Assembly (NCBI RefSeq): GCF_000760695.4
Contig: NZ_JHEG04000001.1
Coordinates: 6,206,204 to 6,270,203 of the forward strand
Source: Tolypothrix bouteillei VB521301
GTDB lineage: Bacteria > Cyanobacteriota > Cyanobacteriia > Cyanobacteriales > Nostocaceae
Reading direction: 5' to 3'
DNA: 64,000 bases
In this document: piece by piece, positions 46,862-56,067 of the stretch
How positions within the stretch are numbered: the first letter of the stretch is position 1
How the letters are laid out: each line of letters opens with the position of its first letter
The notes under the pieces: generated by a model
Database searches by the model: none
What the model was told of the DNA's origin: nothing
What the model saw: the letters and a program-made list of their open reading frames with translations, nothing else
Position numbers and translations under genes: made by a program

Positions 46862-47305
46862 CTAGGTGAGTGTGGTTAAAACACGAATAAATTCTAAAGG
46901 TAAACCATCTGTATCCGCAATAAAAGTTACTTCATAAATATGATTTCCAATTTGTTGTTGTGTTGGTTCTAACAAAACTTTCAGTGGTTGTAACATTTCG
47001 GAGTTACTTTGCGCCCCGTTAGTAAAACGTTCTTTTAAATCTGTTAGCCAACTTGGCAAATCTGGTGTAATATCTGTTACGTCAAAAGATAGGTGATAAT
47101 ACCCGACATAATGCTCATCTTCAAAAGCATCGGGAGCTGGTTTGGGTTGGGGTATTTGGATCAGTTCGATTCTCCCTCCTAGCCCTTCCATCCAGCAAGC
47201 TAGGGTATAACCCGTGGTGAAGCGTTCGCAAACTGTAAAGCCGAGTTGTTCGTAGAAGGCGATCGCTCTATAAATATTTGCGGTACGAATAGAGGCGTGG
47301 TGCAT
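46862..47305 (-). CDS. VOC (glyoxalase/bleomycin-resistance fold) protein
   Basis: The 147-residue protein has the paired beta-alpha-beta-beta-beta modules of the VOC superfamily. Likely metal ligands are His in MHHASIRTANIYRAI, Glu in GRIELIQIP, His in YYHLSFDV and Glu in LPLEFIRVL. The set resembles lactoylglutathione lyase-like proteins, but the substrate cannot be inferred. It is read with the TIGR02652 gene from the same side, separated by a repeat-bearing spacer. Confidence 0.82.
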   Translation of the reverse strand: MHHASIRTANIYRAIAFYEQLGFTVCERFTTGYTLACWMEGLGGRIELIQIPQPKPAPDAFEDEHYVGYYHLSFDVTDITPDLPSWLTDLKERFTNGAQSNSEMLQPLKVLLEPTQQQIGNHIYEVTFIADTDGLPLEFIRVLTTLT

Positions 47306-47317
47306 TATGAGTTATTG

Positions 47318-47395
47318 GTAGCGATCGGTGGTTAGTTGTTAGTTGTTAGCAGTAAAAACCACTATCGACTCACAACTAACCACCAACCATTATTC
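47318..47395. repeat. Inverted heptamer arrays
   Basis: GGTTAGTTGTTAGTTGTTAG at about 47330-47349 is followed by CTAACCACCAACC-like complementary units at 47377-47392, in the 84-base spacer between two minus-strand genes. Confidence 0.6.
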
Positions 47396-47902
47396 AAACA
47401 ATCGGAAATAAGGATAGCGGACTGGGACACCGGGTTCTTTTTCCAAGTCAAAATTAATGACTTCCCAACAGGGTTCTTCAGACGCTTCGGGGCTAAACTC
47501 TACAGGTAAACCGTAAAGTCGAGCTGATGTTGTTTCCGATTGTCCGGAACGCCAAGGGGTGCTACGTTCTAAGTAGCCACTCATCAATTCTTGATAGCGT
47601 CTAGCAATGATGACCCTTGTTGCTCGGTAGCCTTGGGTATACAGCTTGTCTAGTGCTTCATGAATTTCAAACCGAATGCCATCGGGATGTGTATGTTGGC
47701 GATACCATTCACCATTCCACCTGCGCCAATGACGCCCTGATTGTAAATGGATTAACTCTCCATTTTTAGGATTTGCTTCAAAAGCGCCATGCCGGGGGCA
47801 TAAATATGTATCTGTTAGTGTCAAAGCCGGGATTGTTTGACGGCAGTGGGGACACTGAATTTCGGGACCAAATATAGGGTACTGCAAGCCTGGGTTCATC
47901 AT
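47390..47902 (-). CDS. Cyanobacterial TIGR02652-family protein, unknown function
   Basis: The 170-residue product starts with a probable zinc ribbon (QCPHCRQTIP then YLCPRHG), followed by WRRWNGEWYRQHTHPDGIRF and HEALDKLYTQGYRATRVI. From memory this is the TIGR02652 family, conserved across cyanobacteria and without known function. Two adjacent ATG codons (47902, 47899) are possible starts. Confidence 0.8.
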   Translation of the reverse strand: MMNPGLQYPIFGPEIQCPHCRQTIPALTLTDTYLCPRHGAFEANPKNGELIHLQSGRHWRRWNGEWYRQHTHPDGIRFEIHEALDKLYTQGYRATRVIIARRYQELMSGYLERSTPWRSGQSETTSARLYGLPVEFSPEASEEPCWEVINFDLEKEPGVPVRYPYFRLFE

Positions 47903-48097
47903 GAAGTGCTCAAAAACATATATTTGTCTTTACCTATAGAGTTGTTTTTTTTTACACTTCCGCTCCACCTCATTTGGGTATTGATTGAGTGCTACCTTTT
48001 ATATTAGGTTCTACACCGTGATATTCTAAAATTTTGCAACCTACTTTAAGGTTGGAGTTCCTTCAGATTACCTGAGTACCCTACTTAATATTCTATC

Positions 48098-48619
48098 GTG
48101 TCTATCGCATCCTACTGGTCTAACCCCGATCTTTCTCAAGCAGCTTTTGTCGCTGCCAATGCAGTGGTTATAGGTTCGGTCACAGTAGGAGTGGATGCGA
48201 GCATTTGGTATGGAGCAGTTATTAGAGGAGATGTAGAACGCATAGAAATTGGCGAATGTACCAACATTCAGGATGGGGCGGTGTTGCATGGCGATCCCGG
48301 TCAGCCAACTATTTTAGAAGATCGTGTCACCGTAGGGCATCGGGCTGTGGTACACTCCGCCTACATTGAACGTGGCAGTTTGATTGGCATTGGCGCGATC
48401 GTTTTAGATGGAGTGCGTGTAGGTACAGGTAGCATTATTGGAGCAGGTGCTGTCGTTACAAAGGATGTACCTCCTTTGTCTCTTGTTTTAGGTGTTCCTG
48501 GTAAAGTTATACGTCAAATTTCCGAAGCCGAAGCAGCAAACCTTATCGAACACGCTGAGCGTTACAAAAAGTTAGCTTTAGTTCATGCGGGGAAGGCGAC
48601 AGGGGGCTGGGGAGATTAG
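48098..48619 (+). CDS. Stand-alone gamma-carbonic-anhydrase family protein
   Basis: The 173-residue hexapeptide-repeat protein has three candidate zinc ligands, His64 (AVLHGDP), His81 and His86 (VGHRAVVH), in the spacing seen in gamma-[12 protein letters not shown] and NIQDGAVLH are family hallmarks. It is separate from CcmM and lacks SSUL modules. Activity is plausible but some members are inactive. The start is a GTG at 48098. It stands just upstream of psbY but probably in a separate transcript. Confidence 0.85.
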   Translation: MSIASYWSNPDLSQAAFVAANAVVIGSVTVGVDASIWYGAVIRGDVERIEIGECTNIQDGAVLHGDPGQPTILEDRVTVGHRAVVHSAYIERGSLIGIGAIVLDGVRVGTGSIIGAGAVVTKDVPPLSLVLGVPGKVIRQISEAEAANLIEHAERYKKLALVHAGKATGGWGD

Positions 48620-48804
48620 AAGGACGAGGGGGACAAGGGAGAAACGGACGTCATGGGGGAGACTAACTACTGCCCGGTACATGACCTTAATGAAAATTGT
48701 AAATATTTTTTACACAATATTTGAGAAAAGTTGACCACTTCAGATAAAAATAAAAATGAGAGCAGTTGATAAAACTTTAATTTCTACTTAAAAGAGGATT
48801 AGAT

Positions 48805-48930
48805 ATGGATCTTGATTTACGTGTGGTCATCGTTTTAGCTCCGATCGTAGTTGCAGCGAGCTGGGCTGTGTTCAACATTGGTGCGGCTGCTTTGAGACAA
48901 TTGCAAAACTTTTTAAACAAGGAAGCTTAA
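48805..48930 (+). CDS. psbY: Photosystem II protein PsbY
   Basis: The 41-residue product [20 protein letters not shown]... has one membrane helix and the ending [12 protein letters not shown]. It matches the small PSII subunit PsbY, which sits beside cytochrome b559. AAGAGGA lies eight to nine bases before the ATG. It is easily overlooked because of its length. Confidence 0.9.
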   Translation: MDLDLRVVIVLAPIVVAASWAVFNIGAAALRQLQNFLNKEA

Positions 48931-49592
48931 GGTAGATAGGTTTATTAATTTACCGTGAGTTTGATGAAGTCAAAATAGACCTCGCCCCAAACCCCTTTCC
49001 TCGTAAGATACTGTTGGCGAATGGTGGGTACAATCCCCCTAGAACAGCTGTACCTCGTAGGAGAGAGGTTTCAAACCCCGATTAAAACGTTGCTCTTCCC
49101 TGTTAGAAGCGGGGGTAAGTGTGGGGGCTGTTGAACTTGCGTTATTTAGACAGCGTTGCTCGGTTGCTCGATCCGGTGGCTACTCCTGGAAATGCCTTTA
49201 CAAGAGGCTGAGCTTTCTGCGTTTGGTAAAGTACTTTGGGTGGGCAATGCTTACCTAGCCCTGTTAAGGTGACTCATAAAATTTTGATTCAGGCGGGGTA
49301 TTCCTCATTTTTCCTCCTCTGCGCTCTCAGCGCCTCTGCGGTTCAAAAGAAATTTATTTAACCGCCGAGACGCAGAGTACGCAGAGGTAAGAGGTGAGAG
49401 AGCTATTGATTTCCTGAAGTTTTTATTCACCCTGATATGGTTAGCAATGCTCACCCAACCACGCCTACTACTACATCCACCTTAAAATGTTGGGTTGAGA
49501 CAGCAAGGGGGCAGGAGAGAAAGAAAAAAGACTATAGGAACAAGTGCGTGTGAAAATGGTGCAAGCAACCACTCCAAACGAAACCAACTCTT
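48931..49592. other. psbY-folC intergenic region
   Basis: About 660 bases hold no gene I can support. The right part contains MITE-like element C (49238-49456). The left part has C/G-rich segments such as CCTCGCCCCAAACCCCTTTC near 48980 and a TAGGAGAGAGG tract near 49057, which look like degraded repeats. The folC promoter should lie after 49457. Confidence 0.55.
49238..49456. mobile_element. MITE-like element, family C
   Basis: The 219-bp segment has imperfect inverted ends GGGTGGGCAATGCTTACC and GGTTAGCAATGCTCACCC. A large internal hairpin is built from CTCTGCGCTCTCAGCGCCTC and GCCGAGACGCAGAGTACGC. A fragment of the same family lies at 42222-42312. It has no coding capacity. Confidence 0.65.
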
Positions 49593-50924
49593 GTGGATAT
49601 TGACTCTCTCTTAAAACCCTTTCATCACTTTGGAGTCCGTCTCGGATTGGATTCCGTTTTTAAACTGCTGGCAAATTTGGGCAATCCCCACCATCAAGTG
49701 CCAATTGTTCACGTAACCGGTACGAATGGGAAAGGTTCTGTTTGTGCTTACCTTTCTTCTATTCTGACTGAAGCAGGTTATCGCACGGGGCGTTTCATCT
49801 CACCCCATTTGGTAGATTGGACGGAACGTATTTGCTTAAACGAACAACCAATTTCTTCAGAAGAATTTTGCCAGTTGTTAGTTGAAGTGATAAGAGCGAT
49901 CGACCCAGAAGAGCAATCTCCAACTCAGTTTGAAGTCATCACTGCAGCAGCTTGGTTGTATTTCGCACGGCAAAAGGTGGATTTAGCCGTGATAGAGGTA
50001 GGACTCGGAGGTCGTTTGGATGCAACTAACGTCTGCTCGCATCCTCTTGTAACTATTATTACTTCCATCAGTCGCGACCACTGGCAAAAACTCGGCCCCA
50101 ATCTCACCGATATTGCTCGCGAAAAAGCTGGTATTTTTAAACCTGGATGCCCTGCCGTTATCGGGATTTTACCACCAGATGCAGAAGAAGTAGTGCGATC
50201 GCGTGCTTTAGAATTAGAATGTCCTATCGTTATACCTCAGCCTGCGCGTCAAGTTACCCCCGGATGGGCTGAGTGGGAGATGGGAAAATTAATTAAATAC
50301 CCGTTAGTTTTGCAAGGGCAAATTCAGTTACAAAATTCTGCTGTAGCATTAGCCGCTATAGAAATTTTGCAAAAACAAGGTTGGAAAATTTCAGAGGAAG
50401 CCATTATCAACGGAATGGCAAAAACTCATTGGTTGGGAAGGCTGCAATGGACGACGTGGAAAAACCATCAATTATTGTTAGACGGTGCTCATAACGTTGG
50501 TGGTGCTCAAGCTTTGCGCGATTATATTGACAAATTGGAAACAGGGGAACTCAAGCTCCCTACCGAGTGGGAATTAGGAGCACGAGAGACAACTGAGGAT
50601 TTGGGAATTCCCAAATCCAAAATTCAAGTTGATTGGATTGTGGGAATGCTAGCAAAAAAAGACCATAGGGACATTTTCAAAATTTTATTGCGACCCGGCG
50701 ATCGCTTGTTTCTCGTTCCAGTACCAGAAGCGATTACAGCCCGTCCTCATGAATTAGCTAAGATTGCTTGGGAAGTTTGCCCCGAGTTGAGCGATTGCAA
50801 TACTTATCCAGATTTATCTTTAGCCTTAGAGGAAACTTTTGCGTCATCAAAAGGTAATTTGGTGATTTTGTGTGGTTCGCTGTATCTTATTGGGTATTTT
50901 TTAAAATTTGCTAATGGCTATTAG
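49593..50924 (+). CDS. folC: Bifunctional folylpolyglutamate / dihydrofolate synthase
   Basis: The 443-residue enzyme adds glutamate to folates and makes dihydrofolate. The P-loop is VTGTNGKGSVCAYL, and Mur-ligase-type residues follow in FISPHLVDWTERI and GLGGRLDATNV, plus the second-domain LLLDGAHNVGGAQALRDY. The start is GTG at 49593 (VDIDSLLKPF). Length is typical. It ends directly in a heptamer array. Confidence 0.93.
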   Translation: MDIDSLLKPFHHFGVRLGLDSVFKLLANLGNPHHQVPIVHVTGTNGKGSVCAYLSSILTEAGYRTGRFISPHLVDWTERICLNEQPISSEEFCQLLVEVIRAIDPEEQSPTQFEVITAAAWLYFARQKVDLAVIEVGLGGRLDATNVCSHPLVTIITSISRDHWQKLGPNLTDIAREKAGIFKPGCPAVIGILPPDAEEVVRSRALELECPIVIPQPARQVTPGWAEWEMGKLIKYPLVLQGQIQLQNSAVALAAIEILQKQGWKISEEAIINGMAKTHWLGRLQWTTWKNHQLLLDGAHNVGGAQALRDYIDKLETGELKLPTEWELGARETTEDLGIPKSKIQVDWIVGMLAKKDHRDIFKILLRPGDRLFLVPVPEAITARPHELAKIAWEVCPELSDCNTYPDLSLALEETFASSKGNLVILCGSLYLIGYFLKFANGY

Positions 50925-50956
50925 CCATTAGCCATTAGCCATTAGCCATTAGCCAT
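50916..50956. repeat. TTAGCCA heptamer array
   Basis: Five TTAGCCA units run from within the folC stop to the stop of the next gene, which is read on the other strand. The last folC codons (ANGY) and the last residues of the sugar-binding protein (EWNG) are therefore both encoded at the edge of the array. Confidence 0.85.
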
Positions 50957-52241
50957 TCCACTCACTTGCTGCATCCTCAACAGCTTTATCGACTGTTTTC
51001 TCGCCTAGCATTGCTGCTTGTAAGTTTTCGTAGATAGTCTTTTGCAAGCGTTTTATATCTTTTAATCTTGGCGTTAAAACTTCTGCTTGTTGCAACTCTT
51101 GGGCGCTAATGACTCTTGCTTTATCTAAAGTTGAGGCATTGGCTGGTAAATCTTTGAAGTAACTGTCAGAGAGAGATTGAACTGTAGAAGGAAGAACTCC
51201 TGCTGCTTTGGCAAAGGCAAGTTGGTTGTTGTCGTTGGTGAGATATAGGGCAAATTTAACGGCGGCGTCGGGTTGTTTGCTGTCTCGGGGTATGACTACG
51301 TTCATAACGGCAACATTTTTCTTGCCGTTTTCACCCGTGACTTGGGGTGCGGTTGCAGAAACTTTGGCTATGGTAGGTGCGTTTTTCCCCACTGTTTCTA
51401 AAAACTCCCCACCAGAAAAGAGTAATGCGGTTTCTCCTGCTTGATATAAATCTATGGCGTGGCGGTGTCCTTGTGTTAGCACTTCTCTGGGTAGTAGACC
51501 TTTTTTGTATAAATCTACCCAGTATTGGAACGCTGCTTTTCCTTGTGGGGTGTTAAAAGCTGCTTTGCCTTCAGCATCTACTAAGGTGACTCCCATTTGT
51601 ACGAAGGATTCTAAGACTTCCCCGGAGTCTTGAGGCACGAATGTTGTGAAAAAGGCGTATTTACCAGTTTTTTCTTTAACTTGTTGTGCTACTTGTGCTA
51701 ATTCAGTGTACGTAACAGGTGTTTTAGTAATACCTGCCTGTTTTAATAAATCAGTGTTATAAATGGTTAACCGCGTGGTGAGGTACCAGGGAATACCAAA
51801 ACTCTTGCCATTAAGGGTACTGGCTTTCCAAATGTTTGGTAAGTAGGCGGCGCGAACTGAAGAAGGAACTTTTGCTTCTAAATCTAACCAGGCATTCCGT
51901 CCTGCTAGTTGAGAAGCAAAGTCTGGATTTAGGTTAACAACATCAGGTGGCGTTTTTGCAGAGACAGCTGTTAAAATCTTGTTTTCCATTGCAGTCCAAG
52001 GAACATCAACCCAGGTAACTTTTATACCGGGATTTTGTGACTCAAAGGTTGCTATGAGGCTTTTGAAGTAGTCGGTGAATTGAGGTTGGAGTTGCATTGT
52101 CCAAAACTCAACATTTGCTGCTGATGATGCCTGTTTTGGATTTGTGCTGATATTTGCTGTGCTGCAACTCACAATCCAGCTAGTTAATAAACCGAATAGT
52201 AACCAAATAGTAAATTTTTTGAATTGTGGAATTTGAATCAT
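50949..52241 (-). CDS. Sugar ABC transporter substrate-binding lipoprotein (family 1)
   Basis: The 430-residue protein has a lipoprotein signal with lipobox IVSC (Cys at about 26). It is followed by a family 1 extracellular solute-binding fold: VEFWTMQLQPQFTDYFKSL, WVDVPWTAMENKILTAV, FGIPWYLTTRLTIYN and ALLFSGGEF. Substrates of such proteins are usually oligosaccharides or glycosides. No permease or ATPase gene is nearby, so partners must lie elsewhere. Confidence 0.88.
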   Translation of the reverse strand: MIQIPQFKKFTIWLLFGLLTSWIVSCSTANISTNPKQASSAANVEFWTMQLQPQFTDYFKSLIATFESQNPGIKVTWVDVPWTAMENKILTAVSAKTPPDVVNLNPDFASQLAGRNAWLDLEAKVPSSVRAAYLPNIWKASTLNGKSFGIPWYLTTRLTIYNTDLLKQAGITKTPVTYTELAQVAQQVKEKTGKYAFFTTFVPQDSGEVLESFVQMGVTLVDAEGKAAFNTPQGKAAFQYWVDLYKKGLLPREVLTQGHRHAIDLYQAGETALLFSGGEFLETVGKNAPTIAKVSATAPQVTGENGKKNVAVMNVVIPRDSKQPDAAVKFALYLTNDNNQLAFAKAAGVLPSTVQSLSDSYFKDLPANASTLDKARVISAQELQQAEVLTPRLKDIKRLQKTIYENLQAAMLGEKTVDKAVEDAASEWNG

Positions 52242-52497
52242 TTGAGTTGTACTTTTTTAACTTATCGGGGTGAGATGCTTATGAAAATTGGATAGATAGG
52301 GCTAAAGCCACCATAGGTACATTTGAAGAATTACATAGGTCACGAAAAGTCAAACCTTTAGACTTGGATTTTGTTTCTCAATCCAACTTACGTTAATTTC
52401 TACACTTTTAGGTAATATAACGGGGGGAGAAACAGGGGTCTTCATATTAATCTTTTATATTATTCATTTTTTTACTTAGCGCTCCGGTGGTAAACCT

Positions 52498-53604
52498 GTG
52501 GTTAAACAACTTAATAATCTATTTAGTAAATCTAAGGGTGGAGTAGGCATAGAAATTGCACCGCAACGGGTCAATTTAGCTCAAATCCGCAAGCAAGGTC
52601 AAGGTGTAAAGCTAGAAAATTTAATATCGGTTCCCGTTCCTGAAGGTGTGGTGGTGGATGGTCAAATTACTGACCCGCCAACAATGGCGCAATTGATTCA
52701 GCAGGTATTGGCAAGTAGTAAGATTAAGGCTTCTCGTGTTGCGACTTCTGTACCGGGACGCGATTCTATCGTTCGTCTCATACCCGTCCCTGCAGAGTTG
52801 GATGATAAAGAGCTGCGGGAGATGGTTCTCAACCATGAGGCTGGTTTGTATTTACCTTATCCGCGTGAGGAAGCTGATGTAGATTATCAGAAACTTGGGT
52901 ATTTTGTAGATGAGGACGGTATTGAGAAGGTTCAGGTACTTTTAGTGGCAACTCGCAAGGAAATTACCGATACCTATATCAGTACGTTTGAACAAGCAGG
53001 ATTGCAAATCGATGTTTTAGAGATTAACAGTTTTGCTCTGATTCGGACAATCCGCGATCAACTCCGACAATATGGACCGCAAGAAGCCGCAGTGCTTGTG
53101 GATATAGAATTTGATAGCACGGAAATTGCGATCGTTGTTAACGGTGTGCCGCAATTTTCGCGTACCGTACCAATTGGCACTTATCAAATGCAACTTGCTT
53201 TATCAAAAGCAATGAATTTACCTGTCTCGCGAGATATGGAATTATTGCAAGGCATATCTATTCCTTCAACTCCTGTAGATGGTGGGAAGACTGGTGTGAC
53301 TGAAATCAATCCCGGTATGGCAGCTGTTATTAGAGTTCTGGGAGAACTGACAGATGAACTGCGCCGTTCTATCGATTTTTATCTCAATCAAAGTGAAAAT
53401 CTGGAAGTGGCACAGATTATGCTAGCAGGACCGGGAGGCGGGCTAGGTCAGCTAGATGAGTTCTTTACACAAAGATTGAGTTTACCTACCTCTCAGATCG
53501 ATCCGGTAGGCGCATTGTCATTACAAGTTGATGCGGAAAAATACCCAGCCTCAGAACGTCCCGGTTTGGGTATAGTGCTTGGTTTGGGAATGAGAGAAGT
53601 ATGA
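52498..53604 (+). CDS. pilM: Type IV pilus assembly ATPase-fold protein PilM
   Basis: The 368-residue, actin-like cytoplasmic protein has GGVGIEIAPQRVNLAQI (phosphate loop), ATSVPGRDSIVRLIPVP, AAVLVDIEFDSTEIAIV and IMLAGPGGGLGQLDEF. In the pilus machine PilM binds the N-terminus of PilN and links the inner-membrane platform to PilN/PilO. The start is a GTG at 52498. pilN follows after a 198-base repeat-rich spacer rather than the usual few bases. Confidence 0.92.
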   Translation: MVKQLNNLFSKSKGGVGIEIAPQRVNLAQIRKQGQGVKLENLISVPVPEGVVVDGQITDPPTMAQLIQQVLASSKIKASRVATSVPGRDSIVRLIPVPAELDDKELREMVLNHEAGLYLPYPREEADVDYQKLGYFVDEDGIEKVQVLLVATRKEITDTYISTFEQAGLQIDVLEINSFALIRTIRDQLRQYGPQEAAVLVDIEFDSTEIAIVVNGVPQFSRTVPIGTYQMQLALSKAMNLPVSRDMELLQGISIPSTPVDGGKTGVTEINPGMAAVIRVLGELTDELRRSIDFYLNQSENLEVAQIMLAGPGGGLGQLDEFFTQRLSLPTSQIDPVGALSLQVDAEKYPASERPGLGIVLGLGMREV

Positions 53605-53800
53605 AGTATGAATTATGAAGTATGAATTATGAAGTATGAATTATGAAGTATGAAAGAATTGGGAAGCAAGCAATTCCTAACTTCTCATTCTCCATTCATC
53701 ATTCATCATTCATAATTCATAATTCTCTCATTCATCATTCATAATTCATAATTCTCTCATTACCCATTCATCATTCATAATTCATAATTCATAATTTAGG
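53600..53800. repeat. ATGAATT / TTCATAA repeat arrays between pilM and pilN
   Basis: An array of TATGAAG/TATGAAT units (53600-53652) is followed by arrays of TTCATAATTCATAAT and CATTCATCATTC units (53695-53795). The halves are complementary and can form a long hairpin in the transcript between two genes that are normally cotranscribed. Confidence 0.85.
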
Positions 53801-53802
53801 TC

Positions 53803-54570
53803 ATGTATAGTCTAGATATTAATTTTCTGAAAGATCGCCCAGCATTTAATAAAACTTCTGAAAAGAAGCAACGAGGCAAGATTTCTCTCCCCGTAGGAGA
53901 TTTAACTCCTCTATATATAGGAGTGGGAATCGGTTTGGGTTTACCGATTCTTGTAGGAGCAAGTTTGTGGATTTTGGATGCTAAAAATGTTGAATTAGGA
54001 CAAACAATTGCACAACTCGAACAAGAGAAACAATCTCTTGAGGGTCAAATAGGTAGTATTAATAAAATCAAGGAAGAAACTAACAGAATTAAACAGGAAA
54101 CTCAGGCTTTGGTGACGGTTTTTGACCAAATCCGCCCTTGGTCTGCAATGCTACAAGATTTGCGCGATCGCATTCCCAGAACCGTACAAATTGAAAACAT
54201 TAAGCAAATTGCACCACTAGCTCCAGTAGCAGGACAGCCAGCACCAAATCCTGCAGGAGGCATAGAAATTATTGGGGTTGCTCGTTCTTTCAACAATGTT
54301 AATGATTTTATGCTGACTTTACAGCAGTCTCGGTTTTTAAAGGCAACTGATACAAGAATTACGACAGCAGAGTTAGTAGATCCACCGATACCACCCGGAA
54401 TAACGCTTCCACAAAATTTTAAACCACCTCAAATAGCTAGATACACTATTCAATCTAGTATGAGTGACGTTCCAGCTTCCGAGTTAATGCGGGAATTGGA
54501 GCAAAAAGGCACAGTAGGACTAGTTTCTCGAATTCGCAATCTGCAAAAAACAGGAGTGCTTCAAAAATGA
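53803..54570 (+). CDS. pilN: Type IV pilus inner-membrane protein PilN
   Basis: The 255-residue product begins MYSLDINFLKDRPAF, the N-terminal peptide that docks on PilM. One membrane helix follows (about 37-58), then a coiled coil (about 60-105, ELGQTIAQLEQEKQSLEG) and a ferredoxin-like periplasmic domain. It pairs with PilO. The stop overlaps the pilO start by four bases (ATGA), so coupling is expected. Confidence 0.93.
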   Translation: MYSLDINFLKDRPAFNKTSEKKQRGKISLPVGDLTPLYIGVGIGLGLPILVGASLWILDAKNVELGQTIAQLEQEKQSLEGQIGSINKIKEETNRIKQETQALVTVFDQIRPWSAMLQDLRDRIPRTVQIENIKQIAPLAPVAGQPAPNPAGGIEIIGVARSFNNVNDFMLTLQQSRFLKATDTRITTAELVDPPIPPGITLPQNFKPPQIARYTIQSSMSDVPASELMRELEQKGTVGLVSRIRNLQKTGVLQK

Positions 54571-55322
54571 CGGTGAGTGAAGATCTAAGTTTTGAACAGG
54601 GTGGGGATTTTGGTGCAGCCTCTGCACCCAGCTACCCCGTTATTTTTGGAATTTCCCTAACACCAAAAATTAGTGGGATTATTGTAGGGTGTTTGGGCGT
54701 TGCCGGTGCTGCATTTATGGCTATGAATATGCTGATGCCCTCTTGGGATACATTTCAACAGCAGCAAGCCAAACAGACGGAACTGCAAACAGATATCGAT
54801 CAAAAGAAACTTGCTATTAAACAACTTGGTAAGATTCAAGAAGAGCAGGCACAGGCAAAAGTGCAACAAGTTCAAGTATTGGGTTTGTTTGCCAATGAGA
54901 AAACCTTGGATACATTGCTGCTAGATTTAAATCGATTGGTTGAGTCTGGTAACAGTCAAGTTCCTTTCAGTGGCGTGAGAGCAAAACTGAAGAGATACGC
55001 ACCCAGTGGTGATAAGGCAGAACCAATCACTGATGGAACCTTTGGACCCCTTGTGGATGGAAAGCTAAAACGCCGCAGTATCAATATTGAAATTATTGGA
55101 ACCTACGAACAAACACAATCTATTCTCCGTAATATAGAACGGTTACAGCCTTTGCTACTGGTGAAAGACTATCAATCAACATTAGCACCAGAGACTGCTG
55201 CTGAGCCTGGTAAAAAGTTAATTAGGATTGGTCCTAGAGCCATTAATACAACTTTTCAGTTACAGGCATTGATGCCAATGACTCCACAAGATATGGCAGA
55301 AGCGGCAACTAAGAAACCGTAA
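54567..55322 (+). CDS. pilO: Type IV pilus inner-membrane protein PilO
   Basis: The 251-residue product has a membrane helix (about 34-55, ISGIIVGCLGVAGAAFM), a coiled coil rich in Gln/Lys (about 62-100) and a C-terminal domain with INIEIIGTYEQTQSILRNI. It aligns the secretin with the inner-membrane platform. The TAA stop is the exact insertion point of a MITE-like element. Confidence 0.92.
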   Translation: MTVSEDLSFEQGGDFGAASAPSYPVIFGISLTPKISGIIVGCLGVAGAAFMAMNMLMPSWDTFQQQQAKQTELQTDIDQKKLAIKQLGKIQEEQAQAKVQQVQVLGLFANEKTLDTLLLDLNRLVESGNSQVPFSGVRAKLKRYAPSGDKAEPITDGTFGPLVDGKLKRRSINIEIIGTYEQTQSILRNIERLQPLLLVKDYQSTLAPETAAEPGKKLIRIGPRAINTTFQLQALMPMTPQDMAEAATKKP

Positions 55323-55622
55323 TACCAATTCTATATGAAGTTGCACATTATTGCCCTCATATTAGAAATGTGGACGGCAGGCGCTACAACCGGGGGAACC
55401 CTCCGAAGTTTGCTATTGGGGAGTCAGTGCGGTCTTGGGCTTTGCCCAAGTGAAGCATCTGACGTGGAAACCCCCAAGCCGCAACTTCTCTCCGCAACGC
55501 GCTGCCTCAGCTATACAAACAAAGCCTGCCTAAGCGCAAAGCGCACGCTACGTGATGCTGCAGGCTATGCCCGTAAGGGCTATACGCAGGCTAATTGTAT
55601 GCATCTTCATAGAAAATTGGTA
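55323..55622. mobile_element. MITE-like element, family D, inserted at the pilO stop
   Basis: The 300-bp element has imperfect inverted ends of about 25 bases, TACCAATTCTATATGAAG and, inverted, TACCAATTTTCTATGAAG. It is flanked by TAA on both sides (55320-55322 and 55623-55625), a plausible target duplication whose left copy is the pilO stop codon. The interior contains the GCTATGCCCGTAAGGGCTAT palindrome shared with 18150. Open frames inside have no protein-like content. Confidence 0.75.
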
Positions 55623-55920
55623 TAACCAGTTGCGAGTGACCTCTCCCTCCTTCAGAGACTCTCTCTTTCCCAAGCTCCGCTTTCCTCGTTCCCAGGCTCA
55701 GCCTGGGAATGCCTTCTTTGGAGGCTCCGCCTCCTGTCAAGACTCTCCAATCGCCTTTTATATGGGAATAAGGTTCACGGACGGGAGTTTTAACATTAGT
55801 TGTACCCCTCCCTACCCCTTAGGGCGTGTTTTCACAAGACTCGTTTAGCCCCTAATTTTCCAGATCCCCCTAAATCTCCCTTAAAAAGGGGGACTTGAAG
55901 AAATTTCCCCCCTTTTTAAG
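55623..55920. other. Repeat-bearing spacer in the pilO-pilQ gap
   Basis: This part carries palindromic repeat family A at 55684-55736 (CGTTCCCAGGCTCAGCCTGG, then GGAGGCTCCGCCTCC) and CCCCC...TTAAAAAGGGGG arms near 55866-55912. I see no gene. Confidence 0.65.
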
Positions 55921-56067
55921 CTACGGTGGTGTACAGATCTCTAGAAAAGACATGAAACATCCTAAAAAAGGAAGAATTAGAATCAACTTCCCCCCTTTTT
56001 TAAGGGGGGCTAGGGGGGATCGAAACTGCCAGAAGGCATCTTAGGAGACTTGTGTACACCACCGTAG
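55921..56067. mobile_element. MITE-like element, family B, copy 2
   Basis: The ends CTACGGTGGTGTACA and TGTACACCACCGTAG are perfectly inverted. The 147-bp element is close to the copy at 8359-8504 along its whole length and sits in the same TTTTTAAG / CTTTTTAAG context. Being the perfect version, it may be the younger copy. Confidence 0.85.

Noticed and set aside
55335..55848. Two plus-strand frames of 96 and 98 codons after pilO
   Set aside because: They translate the MITE-like element and palindromic repeat; their open length follows from GC-rich repeats, not selection.
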